Source of the DNA: Tepidimonas ignava | GTDB lineage: Bacteria; Pseudomonadota; Gammaproteobacteria; Burkholderiales; Burkholderiaceae_C | Reading direction: 5' to 3' | Assembly (NCBI RefSeq): GCF_004342625.1 | Contig: NZ_SMAH01000001.1 | Location: forward strand, 186,001 to 250,000 | Length of the DNA: 64,000 nucleotides | Shown: positions 1 through 9,355 of the stretch, piece after piece | Position numbering within the stretch: the first letter of the stretch is position 1 | Layout of the letters: each line of letters opens with the position of its first letter | The notes under the pieces: generated by a model | Database searches by the model: none | Told to the model about the DNA's origin: nothing | The model's input: the letters and a program-made list of their open reading frames with translations, nothing else | Translations under genes and position numbers: made by a program

Positions 1-1
1 C

Positions 2-724
2 GTCTTCGTGATCGCGCTGATCTTTGGCTTTCTGGGCATTCCGCGCCCGTACCAGCACCGGGTGCTGTTCTGGGGTATTTTGGGCGTGATCGTTCTGCGT
101 GCGCTGATGATCGGTCTGGGCGCGGCGCTGGTCCAGGAGTTCGCGTGGATCCTGTACGTGTTCGGCGGCTTTTTGGTCATCACGGGTGTGAAGATGTGGT
201 TTGCGGCGGATGAGGAGCCCGACATCGCCAACAACCCGTTGCTGAAGTTTCTGCGCCGGCGCATGCGCGTGACGGATGGCCTGCGCGGCAACGCCTTCGT
301 GGTGCGCGAGCCGCACCCCGCGACGGGGCAGCCCGTGCTGTGGGCGACGCCGCTGTTGCTGGCGCTGGTGCTGGTGGAGACGGCCGACCTGATTTTCGCC
401 GTCGACTCGGTGCCGGCCATCTTTGCCATCACCACCGACCCGTTCATCGTCTACACCAGCAACATCTTTGCGATCCTGGGCCTGCGGGCGCTGTACTTTG
501 CGCTGGCGGCCATGATCCACCGCTTCTACTACCTCAAGTACGCGCTGGCGCTGGTGCTGGTGTTCATCGGGGCGAAGATTTTCCTGGTCGGCATCGTGGG
601 CAAGATCCCGGCGGTGGTTTCGCTGTCGGTGACCTTGGGCTTGATCGCGGGGGGCGTGTTGTACTCCCTGTGGAAGACGCGCCAGGACGAAGCTGCCCGC
701 GGCGGCCCGCACCGTGTCATGTGA
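2..724 (+). CDS. TerC-family integral membrane protein (5' truncated)
   Basis: This gene runs off the left edge. The reading frame is open from base 2 and gives about 240 residues, against roughly 320 for full-length TerC-family proteins. The visible part has several hydrophobic segments and the family's acidic membrane motif ETADLIFAVDSVPAIFA, followed by the IFAILGLRALYFAL helix. TerC proteins (Pfam TerC, sometimes called Alx/YceF) are multi-pass inner-membrane proteins linked to tellurite resistance and more recently to manganese export. The ion handled here cannot be told from sequence. It ends convergently 15 bp before the end of argA. The true start lies outside the window. Family assignment is firm, function is inferred. 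Confidence 0.85.
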   Translation, partial: VFVIALIFGFLGIPRPYQHRVLFWGILGVIVLRALMIGLGAALVQEFAWILYVFGGFLVITGVKMWFAADEEPDIANNPLLKFLRRRMRVTDGLRGNAFVVREPHPATGQPVLWATPLLLALVLVETADLIFAVDSVPAIFAITTDPFIVYTSNIFAILGLRALYFALAAMIHRFYYLKYALALVLVFIGAKIFLVGIVGKIPAVVSLSVTLGLIAGGVLYSLWKTRQDEAARGGPHRVM

Positions 725-739
725 TGGACCGGCTTGAGT

Positions 740-2089
740 TCAGCTCAGGCGCTTGACCAGCACCTGGCTGCGCCGGTCCCAGTTGTATTTGCGCTTGCGC
801 GCCTCGGGCAGCCAGTCAGGCGACACCGGTTGAAAGCCGCGCTTGAGGAACCAGTGCATCGTGCGCGTGGTGAGCACGAAGATGCTTTGCAACCCCATCA
901 AGCGCGCGCGCTGCTCGATGCGCTTGAGCAAACGCTCGCCGTCACCCTGGCCCTGGGCCTGCGGCGCCACGGTCAACGCCGCCATCTCGCCGGTCTTGGC
1001 TTCGGGGTAAGGGTACAGCGCCGCGCAGCCGAAGATGACGCCGTCGTGCTCGATGATGGTGTAGTTGGCGATGTCGCGCTCGATTTCGGTGCGGCTGCGT
1101 TTGACCAGCGTGCCGTCGCGTTCGAACGGCTCGATCAACTGCAGGATGCCCCCGACGTCGTCGGGCGTGGCCTCGCGCAGGTTTTCGAGTTTTTCGTCCA
1201 CCACCATCGTGCCGATGCCGTCGTGCACGTACACCTCCAGCAGCAACGACCCGTCCACTGCGAACGGGATGATGTGGCTGCGTTCCACCCCGCCCAGGCA
1301 GGCGCGCACGCAGTGCTGCAGGTAAAAGGCCGGCTCGGTGGGCTGGGTCGGTGTGGGGGCCTGCGCCAAAATGGCCTGCGCGTCGGCCAGCGACAGTTCG
1401 GTGTCGATGGGGTTGTCCTCGCCCGGCGGATCGAACGGCCGCACGCGGATGCCGGGGATCTCGGTGACGAAGATCAGCTTGTCGGCCTGCAGCGCCACGG
1501 CCACGCTCGTGGCCACCTCTTCCATCGTCAGGTTGAACGCTTCGCCGGTCAGCGAAAAGCCAAACGGCGACAGCAGCACCAGCGCGCCCATGTCCAGCGC
1601 GCCCTTGATGCCGGCCACGTCCACCTTGCGCACCAGGCCCGAGTGCTGAAAATCCACGCCATCGACAATGCCGACAGGCCGGGCGGTGATGAAGTTGCCC
1701 GAAATCACGCGCACCTTTGCGCCGGCCATCGGGGTGTTGGGCAGCCCCATGCTGAAGGCCGCCTCGATTTCGAAGCGCAGTTGGCCGGCGGCCTCCTGCG
1801 CGCAGTCCAGCGCCACCGGGTCGGTGATGCGGATACCGCTATGAAAGCGCGCGGCGTGTCCTTTGGCGCGCAGTTGCTCGTCCACCTGCGGGCGAAAGCC
1901 GTGCACCAGCACCACGCGCACGCCCATGCTTTGGATCAGCGCCAAGTCCTGCACCAGATTGGGCAGCTTGCCCGCCGCGATGGCCTCCCCGGGCACGCCC
2001 ACCACAAACGTTTGGTGGCGAAATTTGTGGATGTACGGCGCCACCGCACGAAACCAAGGCACGAAGGTGAAGTTGAAAACGGTGGACAT
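740..2089 (-). CDS. argA: Amino-acid N-acetyltransferase (N-acetylglutamate synthase)
   Basis: ArgA makes N-acetylglutamate from glutamate and acetyl-CoA, the first step of arginine synthesis, in the cytoplasm. The 449-residue product has the classical two-part build. The N-terminal two thirds is an amino-acid-kinase-like fold (NFTFVPWFRAVAPYIHKF start, VRVVLVHGF, VISGNFITARPVG). The C-terminal third is a GNAT domain with the acetyl-CoA loop VAPQAQGQGDGERLL at about residues 375-390. I chose the ATG at 2089, which gives the usual MSTVFNFTFVP start. An in-frame ATG at 2119 would add ten residues and overlap the start of hrpA. The gene diverges from hrpA with a 28-bp gap. The kinase-like domain normally carries arginine feedback control. 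Confidence 0.93.
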   Translation of the reverse strand: MSTVFNFTFVPWFRAVAPYIHKFRHQTFVVGVPGEAIAAGKLPNLVQDLALIQSMGVRVVLVHGFRPQVDEQLRAKGHAARFHSGIRITDPVALDCAQEAAGQLRFEIEAAFSMGLPNTPMAGAKVRVISGNFITARPVGIVDGVDFQHSGLVRKVDVAGIKGALDMGALVLLSPFGFSLTGEAFNLTMEEVATSVAVALQADKLIFVTEIPGIRVRPFDPPGEDNPIDTELSLADAQAILAQAPTPTQPTEPAFYLQHCVRACLGGVERSHIIPFAVDGSLLLEVYVHDGIGTMVVDEKLENLREATPDDVGGILQLIEPFERDGTLVKRSRTEIERDIANYTIIEHDGVIFGCAALYPYPEAKTGEMAALTVAPQAQGQGDGERLLKRIEQRARLMGLQSIFVLTTRTMHWFLKRGFQPVSPDWLPEARKRKYNWDRRSQVLVKRLS

Positions 2090-2117
2090 GGCGCAGGTTG
2101 GGGATAATCGCGCACCC

Positions 2118-5100
2118 ATGCGCGACGAAGCGATAGTGTGCCATCAGCCGGCGGGCGCGCCGGTGCTGACCTTTCCCGACCACCTGCCGGTGTCGGCGCG
2201 GCGCGCCGACATCGAGGCCGCGCTGCGCGAGCACCAGGTCATCGTGGTGTGCGGCGAGACGGGGTCGGGCAAAACGACGCAACTGCCCAAGATCGCCTTG
2301 GGGCTGGGGCGTGGCGGTGGCCTGGCGTGGCAGCCAGGCGCGGGGCGCCGGCCGCTGATTGGCCACACGCAGCCGCGGCGCATCGCGGCCATGTCGGTGG
2401 CGGCGCGCATCGCCGAGGAGACACAAACCGAGCTGGGACGGCTGGTCGGCTACCAGATCCGCTTCCACGACCGGCTGCAGCCCGGCGCGGCGATCAAGCT
2501 GATGACCGACGGCATTGTGCTGGCCGAAACGCAGCGCGATCCGCTGCTGCGCGCTTACGACACGCTGATCATCGACGAAGCGCACGAGCGCAGCCTCAAC
2601 ATCGATTTTTTGCTGGGCTACCTTAAGCAGTTGCTGCCGCGGCGGCCAGACCTGAAGGTCATCGTCACCTCGGCCACCATCGACGCCGAGCGCTTTGCGC
2701 AGCACTTTGCCGGGCCGCGCGGGCCGGCGCCGGTCATCCACGTCAGCGGGCGCACCTACCCGGTGGAAATCCGCTGGCGGCCGTTCGAGGAGTCGCGCGA
2801 CCACGGGCTCAACGACGCCATCGCCGAGGCGGTGGATGAGCTGTGGCGCGGCGGCGCGCACGATGGCGACATCCTCGTGTTTTTGCCGGGCGAGCGGGAA
2901 ATCCGCGACGCCGCCGACCACCTGCGCCGCCACCTCAGCCACCAGCCGGCGCTGCGCGGCACCGAGGTGCTGCCCCTGTACGCGCGCCTGGGCGCCGCGG
3001 AGCAAAACCGCATCTTTCACCCCAGCGGCGCGCGCCGCGTGGTGCTGGCCACCAACGTGGCCGAAACGTCGCTGACCGTGCCCGGCATCCGCTACGTCAT
3101 CGATTCGGGCCTGGCGCGCGTCAAGCGCTACAGCCTGCGCAGCAAGGTCGAGCAGTTGCAGATCGAACCCATCAGCCAGGCCGCGGCCAACCAGCGCGCG
3201 GGGCGCTGCGGCCGCGTGGCCGAGGGCATCTGCATCCGCCTGTACGACGAACAGGACTTCGCGCGCCGCCCGCGCTACACCGACCCGGAAATCCTGCGCT
3301 CGTCGCTGGCGGGGGTGATCCTGCGCATGAAGGCGCTGGGGCTGGGCGACATCGAGGCGTTTCCGTTTTTGGAGGCGCCGTCGCGGCGCGCGGTGGCCGA
3401 CGGGCTGCAAACGCTGACCGAGCTCGGCGCGCTGGACGAGCAGGGCATGCTGACGGCGCTGGGGCGCGAGCTGGCACGGTTGCCGCTGGATCCGCGCATC
3501 GGCCGCATGCTGGTGGAGGGGCAGCGCCGCGGCGCGCTGGCCGAGGTGCTGGTGGTGGCCAGCGCGCTGTCCCTGCAGGACGTGCGCGAGCGGCCGCTGG
3601 AACACGCCGCCAAGGCCGACGCCGCGCACGCACGCTTCGACGACGAGCGCAGCGAGTTTGTCGGCCTGCTCAAGCTGTGGACGTGGCTGGATCAGGCGCG
3701 CGGTGGTCACCCGGGGCCGGATGGGACGCCGACGCACAAGTTGTCGCACCGCCAGTACGAGGCGCTGCTGCGCGAGCATTTCATCAACGTCAAGCGTGTG
3801 CGCGAATGGCGTGACGTGCACCAGCAGCTGCACCAAATCGCCGCCGAGCACGGATGGCGCCCCAACGGCACACCCGCCAGCTACGAACAGCTGCACTGCA
3901 GCCTGTTGGCCGGCTTGATCGGGCACGTCGGCCTCAAGCACGACACCGAGGACCACTGGCAGGGCGCGCGCGGCATCAAATTTTGGCCGCACCCTGGTGT
4001 GCGCCTGCGCAAAAAGCCGGCGCGCTGGATCGTGTGCGCCGAACTGGTCGAGACCACGCGCCTGTACGGACGGGGCCTTGCGGCCATCGAGCCGTCGTGG
4101 ATCGAGCAGGTGGCGCCGCACCTGATCCGGCGCGAGCTGGGCGAACCGCACTGGGACCCCCGCAGCGCCGAGGTGATCGCGCACGAGCGCGGCACGCTGT
4201 GGGGCCTGCCGGTGTACAGCGGGCGGCGCGTGGCCTACGAGCGCATCGACCCCGCCGGCGCGCGCGAGGTGTTCATCCGCGAAGCGCTGGTGGCCGGACT
4301 GACCGAGGACACGTGGGAGACGCGGCTGCCCTTTTGGCAGCACAACCGCCGCGTGCTGCGCGAGGTGCAGCAACTGGAGCACAAGGCGCGCCGCCAGGAC
4401 GTGCTGGTGGACGAGGCGCTGATTTACGCCTTCTACGACCGCCAGTTGCCGGCCGACGTCTGCAGCGGCCGGGCGTTGGAGCGTTGGTGGCGCAGCGCCA
4501 GCCGCCAGCAGCCCGAGCTGCTCAAGCTCAGCCGCGACGAGTTGATGCGCCACGAGGCCGCCGGCATCACCACCGACGCCTACCCCGCGCTGGTGCGCCT
4601 GGGCGGGGTGGACTGCCGGGCGCACTACCTGCACGAGCCGGGGCACGCCCGCGACGGCGTCACGGTGGACGTGCCGCTGTTCGCGCTCAACCAGGTCGAT
4701 CCCCAGCGGCTGGAGTGGCTGGTGCCCGGCATGCTCAAGGAAAAGGTGGCGGCGCTGCTCAAGAGCCTGCCGCAAAAGCCCCGCGCCCGCTTGGTGCCGC
4801 TGCCAGCCACCGCCGAAGCGATCGCGCAGTGCCTAAGCGCGCCCGAGCGCTTTGGCCAGGGCAGCCTGCTGCAAGCGGTGCTGGACGAGGTGCGCGCGCG
4901 CACGGGGCTGCCCGTGCAGGCCAGCGACTTCAAGCTGGAGACGCTGCCGGCGCACCTGCGCATGAACGTGCGTGTGCTCGACGAGCACGGGCGCCAACTG
5001 GCCATGGGGCGTGACGTGGCCGCCCTCAAAGCCCAGTGGGGCGAGCAGGCGCGCGGGGCGTTTGCCGCGTTGGCCACGCTCAAGCGTGCCGCGCAGGCAG

Positions 5101-6101
5101 CTCCCGGGGCACTGGCCGCCGCCGCCCCGCCACCGTCCGCGTCGCCGGCCACCGCCCCGGGCGGTGCGGCGGGGGGGCCGTCGCCCACGCCGCCGGCTGC
5201 TGCGGCGGGGCAGCCCGCCAGCGCGCCGTCCGCCGGGGTGTGGGACACCGAAGCGCGCCACACCCGCTGGGTGTTTGGGACTTGGCCCGAACTGGTGGAA
5301 ATCCGTCACGGACGCCAGACCCTGATCGGCTACCCTGCGCTGCAAGACGCCGGGGACGCCGTGCGCGTGGCGGTGTTCGACGAGCCTGAGGTGGCCGCGC
5401 GCGAGCACCGCATCGGGCTGCGTCGCCTGGTCGCGTTGCAGGTGCGCGACACGCTCAAGCTGCTGCAGCGCCAGCTGCCCGAGCAGGCCACGCTGGGCGT
5501 GCTGTACATGCCGCTGGGCACCGCCGACGAGCTGCGCGAGCAGATCCTGGCGCTGGCTGTTGAGCGCGCGTTTTTGCAGTCGCCCCCCCATGACGAGGCT
5601 TCGTTCGAGGCTTGCGTGCAGCAAGGGCGCACGCGCCTGGCGCTGGTGGCGCACGAGGTGGCACGCCTGACGCTGCAGATTCTGACCGAGTGGAGCGCCG
5701 CGCAGCGCAAGCTGAAAGAAGCGCGCGGCCTGCCAGCCGCCACCGTGGCGGACGTGCAGCAGCAACTGCAGCGCCTGGTGGGGCCGCGCTTCGTGCTGGA
5801 CACGCCGTGGGCGCAGCTCGTGCACCTGCCGCGCTACCTCAAGGCCGTGCAGATGCGCCTGGACAAATGCCGTCAAGACCCGGCGCGCGACCAGCAACGG
5901 CTGGCCGAGTTGCAGCCGCTGCAGCAGCGCGTGTGGCGCCTGCTGGCCGAGCGCCGCGGCGCGCCGGACGAGCGCCTGACGGCGTTGCGCTGGATGCTGG
6001 AAGAGCTGCGCGTGAGCCTGTTCGCCCAGGAGCTGCGCACCCCGTACCCGGTCAGCGTCAAGCGCCTGGACAAGGCGCTGGCGGCGCTGCAGGGGTCATA
6101 G
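2118..6101 (+). CDS. hrpA: ATP-dependent RNA helicase HrpA (DEAH box)
   Basis: HrpA is a large DEAH/RHA-type RNA helicase of the cytoplasm, implicated in mRNA processing and rescue of stalled ribosomes. The 1327-residue product matches the usual length of about 1300. Visible motifs are Walker A GETGSGKT at residues 46-53, DEAH at 153-156, the SAT motif soon after, and NVAETSLTVPG and QRAGRCGR of the second RecA domain. The ratchet/OB region and the HrpA-specific DUF3418 C-terminus follow. A proline/alanine-rich linker at about residues 1000-1040 splits the C-terminal region. Longer in-frame extension upstream runs antisense through argA, so I took the ATG at 2118. A GATAAT box at 2103-2108 is a possible -10, close enough to give a very short leader. 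It ends convergently, overlapping the aminotransferase stop by 6 bp. Confidence 0.93.
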   Translation: MRDEAIVCHQPAGAPVLTFPDHLPVSARRADIEAALREHQVIVVCGETGSGKTTQLPKIALGLGRGGGLAWQPGAGRRPLIGHTQPRRIAAMSVAARIAEETQTELGRLVGYQIRFHDRLQPGAAIKLMTDGIVLAETQRDPLLRAYDTLIIDEAHERSLNIDFLLGYLKQLLPRRPDLKVIVTSATIDAERFAQHFAGPRGPAPVIHVSGRTYPVEIRWRPFEESRDHGLNDAIAEAVDELWRGGAHDGDILVFLPGEREIRDAADHLRRHLSHQPALRGTEVLPLYARLGAAEQNRIFHPSGARRVVLATNVAETSLTVPGIRYVIDSGLARVKRYSLRSKVEQLQIEPISQAAANQRAGRCGRVAEGICIRLYDEQDFARRPRYTDPEILRSSLAGVILRMKALGLGDIEAFPFLEAPSRRAVADGLQTLTELGALDEQGMLTALGRELARLPLDPRIGRMLVEGQRRGALAEVLVVASALSLQDVRERPLEHAAKADAAHARFDDERSEFVGLLKLWTWLDQARGGHPGPDGTPTHKLSHRQYEALLREHFINVKRVREWRDVHQQLHQIAAEHGWRPNGTPASYEQLHCSLLAGLIGHVGLKHDTEDHWQGARGIKFWPHPGVRLRKKPARWIVCAELVETTRLYGRGLAAIEPSWIEQVAPHLIRRELGEPHWDPRSAEVIAHERGTLWGLPVYSGRRVAYERIDPAGAREVFIREALVAGLTEDTWETRLPFWQHNRRVLREVQQLEHKARRQDVLVDEALIYAFYDRQLPADVCSGRALERWWRSASRQQPELLKLSRDELMRHEAAGITTDAYPALVRLGGVDCRAHYLHEPGHARDGVTVDVPLFALNQVDPQRLEWLVPGMLKEKVAALLKSLPQKPRARLVPLPATAEAIAQCLSAPERFGQGSLLQAVLDEVRARTGLPVQASDFKLETLPAHLRMNVRVLDEHGRQLAMGRDVAALKAQWGEQARGAFAALATLKRAAQAAPGALAAAAPPPSASPATAPGGAAGGPSPTPPAAAAGQPASAPSAGVWDTEARHTRWVFGTWPELVEIRHGRQTLIGYPALQDAGDAVRVAVFDEPEVAAREHRIGLRRLVALQVRDTLKLLQRQLPEQATLGVLYMPLGTADELREQILALAVERAFLQSPPHDEASFEACVQQGRTRLALVAHEVARLTLQILTEWSAAQRKLKEARGLPAATVADVQQQLQRLVGPRFVLDTPWAQLVHLPRYLKAVQMRLDKCRQDPARDQQRLAELQPLQQRVWRLLAERRGAPDERLTALRWMLEELRVSLFAQELRTPYPVSVKRLDKALAALQGS

Positions 6102-7283
6102 GCGTGCCAGCCGCTGCAGGGCCTCGTCCAGCGTGGCGTCGCGCTTGGCAAAGCACAGCCGCACCAGCTGTTGGTTGCGCCCGTCGCCATAAAACGCCGA
6201 CAGGGGGATCGCCGCCACGCCCACCTCGCGCGTGAGCCACTGGCAGAACTCAGCCTCGGGCAGGTGGCGTTCCGGCACCGCCAGCGCCCCGTAATCCACG
6301 CACTGGAAGTAGGTGCCCTCGCACGGCAGCAGGCGCAGCCGCGTGCCGGCCAGCCCCGCACGGAAGCGGTCGCGCTTGGCCTGATAAAAGGCCGCCAGCC
6401 CCAGGTACGGGGCCGGGTCGGCCATGTACGCCGCCAACGCGTGCTGCATCGGCGTGTTGACCGTGAACACGTTGAATTGGTGCACCTTGCGGAACTCGGC
6501 CATCAGCGGTGCTGGCGCCAGGCAGTAGCCCACTTTCCAGCCGGTGACGTGGTAGGTTTTGCCAAAACTGCTGACGATGAGGCTGCGCGCCGCCAGCCCG
6601 GGGTGGGTGGCCAGGCTGGCGTGCGGCTGGCCGTCGTAGACCATGTGCTCGTACACCTCGTCGCCGATCAGCAGCACGTCGGTGTCGGCCACCACGTCCC
6701 ACAAGCGCTGCAGGTCACCGGCGCGCCACACGGTGCCGCTGGGGTTGTGCGGGGTGTTGACGATGATGGCGCGCGTGCGCGCCGTCAGCGCCGCGGCCAG
6801 CCGGTCGAAGTCCGGCCGCAAGCTGCCGTCGGTCAGCGGCACCCGCACGACGGTGCCACCGGCCAGCTCGATGCCGGGCACGTAGCTGTCGTAGCAGGGC
6901 TCCAGCACGATGACCTCGTCGCCCGGCTGCACCAGCGCCAGCAGCGCTGTCAGGATGGCTTGCGTGGCGCCCGCGGTGACGGTGATTTCGTTGACCGGGT
7001 CGTACGCGCGCCCATACAGCGTGGCGACCTTGCGCGCGATCGCCTCGCGCAGCGCCGGCACGCCCGCCATCGGCGGGTACTGGTGGTGGCCTGCGGCCAT
7101 CGCCGCGCACACCGCCTGCGCCAGCGCCGGGTCCGGGTCGAAGTCCGGAAACCCTTGCCCCAGGTTGACCGCACCCACCTGCTGCGCCAACGCGGACATC
7201 ACGGTGAAGATGGTCGTGCCGACCTGGGGCAGGCGGCTGGGGGGCACCGGGGTGCGCACGGTGGGGTCAGAGCTGGTCGTCAT
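6096..7283 (-). CDS. PLP-dependent aminotransferase, methionine/kynurenine type
   Basis: A class I/II fold-type I aminotransferase of 395 residues. The pyridoxal-phosphate lysine is in SSFGKTYHVTGWKVGY at about residue 241. Other family motifs are NLGQGFPDF, NTPHNPSGT, DEVYEHMVYDG and the C-terminal arginine in VRLCFAK. The closest characterised group by motif pattern is the YbdL/CCBL methionine aminotransferase and kynurenine aminotransferase group, so methionine or another large neutral amino acid is the likely substrate. This assignment is by family, not by direct evidence. It lies directly downstream of cysB, whose stop overlaps its start by 17 bp, so the two are probably translated together. 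That link fits a role in sulfur amino-acid metabolism. Confidence 0.85.
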   Translation of the reverse strand: MTTSSDPTVRTPVPPSRLPQVGTTIFTVMSALAQQVGAVNLGQGFPDFDPDPALAQAVCAAMAAGHHQYPPMAGVPALREAIARKVATLYGRAYDPVNEITVTAGATQAILTALLALVQPGDEVIVLEPCYDSYVPGIELAGGTVVRVPLTDGSLRPDFDRLAAALTARTRAIIVNTPHNPSGTVWRAGDLQRLWDVVADTDVLLIGDEVYEHMVYDGQPHASLATHPGLAARSLIVSSFGKTYHVTGWKVGYCLAPAPLMAEFRKVHQFNVFTVNTPMQHALAAYMADPAPYLGLAAFYQAKRDRFRAGLAGTRLRLLPCEGTYFQCVDYGALAVPERHLPEAEFCQWLTREVGVAAIPLSAFYGDGRNQQLVRLCFAKRDATLDEALQRLARL

Positions 7284-8211
7284 GGCCTTGGCCCTCCAGG
7301 GCTTTGTAGATCAGGTCGCGCGACAGCCGCTCGCTGAGCAGCTCGGCAAACCGCAGCACAAATTGGCGCAGGTAGACCCCGCGCTTGAACGCCACGCGCG
7401 CCACGTTGGTGCCGAACAGGTGACCCGCCGGGCGCACGGCCAGCTCGGGGGTGCGCTCGTCGCCGCTGACGGCCATCTCCGCCACGATGCCGACCCCCAT
7501 GCCGAGCTTGACGTAGGTCTTGATGACGTCGGAGTCGATCGCCTCCAGCACGATGTTCGGGGCCAGGCCCCGCTGGGCGAAGGCCTGGTCGATGCGGGTG
7601 CGTCCAGTGAAGGTAGGGTGGTAGGTGATCAGCGGCGCCTGCGCCAAATCCTCCAGCCCGATGCGCTCGCGTTGCAGCAGCGGGTGGCCGGGCGGCAGCA
7701 CCAGCGCATGCTGCCATTCGTAGCAGGGCAGGGTGACGAGCTCCGGGTATTGGGTCAGCGACTCGGTGGCGATGCCGATGTCGGCCACCTCCTCCAGCAC
7801 CCAGCGCGCCACCTGGTCGGGCGCGCCCTGGTGCAGGCTGATGCCCACTTTGGGGTAGAGCTGCCTCAGCCGTGCCACCGGCGCCGGCAGCACGTAGCGT
7901 GCCTGCGTGTGGGTGGTGGCGATCGAGAGCGTGCCGCTGTCCTGCGCGGCGTACTGCTCGCCGATGCGCTTGAGGTTGGCCACCTCACGCATGATGATTT
8001 CGATGCTGCGCAGCACGTGCTGCCCGGGTTCGGTGAGCCGCTTGATGCGTTTGCCGTGGCGCGCGAAGATGTCAACCCCGAGCTCGTCTTCCAGCTCCAG
8101 GATGGCTTTGGACACGCCCGGCTGCGAAGTGTGCAGCGCCTTGGCCGCCTCGGTCAGGTTGAGGTTGCGGCGCACGGCCTCCAGCACAAAACGGAATTGG
8201 TGCAGGTTCAT
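7267..8211 (-). CDS. cysB: LysR-family transcriptional regulator CysB
   Basis: A 314-residue LysR-type regulator. The N-terminal winged helix-turn-helix (MNLHQFRFVLEAVRRNLNLT, then EAAKALHTSQPGVSKAILELE) and the effector-binding domain (ATTHTQARYVLP, LHQGAPDQVA, YHPTFTGRTRIDQAF, DVIKTYVKLGMGVGIVAEMA) are those of CysB/Cbl. CysB activates sulfate assimilation and cysteine synthesis in response to O- or N-acetylserine. The length is that of betaproteobacterial CysB. It follows lptG by 31 bp on the same strand and overlaps the start of the downstream aminotransferase. Sulfate-assimilation genes, its usual targets, are not in this window. Confidence 0.92.
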   Translation of the reverse strand: MNLHQFRFVLEAVRRNLNLTEAAKALHTSQPGVSKAILELEDELGVDIFARHGKRIKRLTEPGQHVLRSIEIIMREVANLKRIGEQYAAQDSGTLSIATTHTQARYVLPAPVARLRQLYPKVGISLHQGAPDQVARWVLEEVADIGIATESLTQYPELVTLPCYEWQHALVLPPGHPLLQRERIGLEDLAQAPLITYHPTFTGRTRIDQAFAQRGLAPNIVLEAIDSDVIKTYVKLGMGVGIVAEMAVSGDERTPELAVRPAGHLFGTNVARVAFKRGVYLRQFVLRFAELLSERLSRDLIYKALEGQGHDDQL

Positions 8212-8242
8212 GGCGCACTCGGGGGTCGGGTTGGGTCTGGGT

Positions 8243-9355
8243 TCATCGGCGCAGCACCATCCAGCCCAGCGCGGCCAGCGACAGGGCCAGGTACAGCACC
8301 GGTGTGGCGCCGGCGGCCAGCCACGGCGCCCAGCCCAGCAGGTTGCCCATGTGGCTGAAGATACCGTTGACCAGCACGAAGCTGATGCCGATCATGATGC
8401 CGGCAAACACGTAGCCGGCCAGCCCCTGCTGGCGAAAGTGCAGGTAAGCGAAGGGCAGCGCCAGCACCACCATCACCACGCACCCCAGCGGGTACAGCAG
8501 TTTGCGCCAGAACTCGATCGCGTAGCGCTGCGCGTTTTGGTCGTTGCGCTCCAGATGCCGCATGTACTGCCAGAGGTCCAGCGTGCGCATGCGCTCGGGC
8601 TTGAGCAGCGCGACGTTGAGCATGTCGGCGCTCAGGCCCGTGCGCCAGTCGAACGTTGGCAGTGTCGCGGTGCGCAGCGTGCCGTCGGCGTCCCAGTGGT
8701 CGCGCCGCACCTCGGCCAGCCGCCACACGCCGGCCGCGCTGTCCACCGTGCCGCGGGCCGCTTCGATCAGGGTCCGCACACCGCCGTTGGCGTCCAGCGT
8801 CAGCACACGCACGCCGCGCAGTTCGCCCTCGGGCGTGAGGGCGCGCACGTTGACCACGTGCACCTCGGCGCCGTCGGTGCGCTCGCGCAGCCACGCCCCG
8901 GTGCTGCCGACGCTGAGGTTGCCGCGGTACTGCGCCTTGAGCAGTTGCGCCTGGCGCGCCGCGCTCGGCGCCACGTAGTCACCGATGGCAAAGGTCACCG
9001 CGGCGCAGCCCAGCCCCAGCACCAGCACCTGCCGCAGCGCCAACCCCGGCCCCAGGCCGCTGGTGCGCAGGATGGTGAACTCGGAGTCGCGCGCCAGCCG
9101 CGTCAGCGCGTACACGGTGCCGATCAGCACACCGATGGGCATCAGTTCGTACAGCCGCGCAGGCAACCACAGCAGCACCACGAGCAGCGCCTGCGGCACG
9201 CCGTACACCGCCCCAGGCTGCGTCAGCGACGGCGCCCCAAGCGCCCCCAGCTCATCGACGAAGTCGAAAAACGCAAACAGCGCCAAAAAACCCACCAGCA
9301 CCCAGGTGATGGCGCCCAAGGCTTCACCGTGGATGAGCCGGCGCACGGTGTTCAT
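8243..9355 (-). CDS. lptG: LPS export ABC transporter permease LptG
   Basis: LptG is one of two inner-membrane permeases of the LptB2FG complex, which extracts lipopolysaccharide and feeds it to the periplasmic bridge. The 370-residue product has the YjgP/YjgQ fold: N-terminal helices (WVLVGFLALFAFFDFVDELG, then LLWLPARLYELMPIGVLIG), a large periplasmic beta-jellyroll domain at about residues 130-270, and C-terminal helices ending LSLAALGWMVLRR. I chose the ATG at 9355, which overlaps the lptF stop in an ATGA and gives a normal length. A longer in-frame reading runs antisense to nothing recognisable and overlaps lptF. The lptF-lptG order is conserved in Proteobacteria. Confidence 0.93.
   Translation of the reverse strand: MNTVRRLIHGEALGAITWVLVGFLALFAFFDFVDELGALGAPSLTQPGAVYGVPQALLVVLLWLPARLYELMPIGVLIGTVYALTRLARDSEFTILRTSGLGPGLALRQVLVLGLGCAAVTFAIGDYVAPSAARQAQLLKAQYRGNLSVGSTGAWLRERTDGAEVHVVNVRALTPEGELRGVRVLTLDANGGVRTLIEAARGTVDSAAGVWRLAEVRRDHWDADGTLRTATLPTFDWRTGLSADMLNVALLKPERMRTLDLWQYMRHLERNDQNAQRYAIEFWRKLLYPLGCVVMVVLALPFAYLHFRQQGLAGYVFAGIMIGISFVLVNGIFSHMGNLLGWAPWLAAGATPVLYLALSLAALGWMVLRR

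Noticed and set aside
1839-4775. A 978-codon open frame on the minus strand
   Set aside because: It lies opposite argA's 5' part and hrpA. Its composition is Arg/His/Ala/Gln-rich with no motif, as expected from the complement of GC-rich codons. hrpA has clear helicase motifs.
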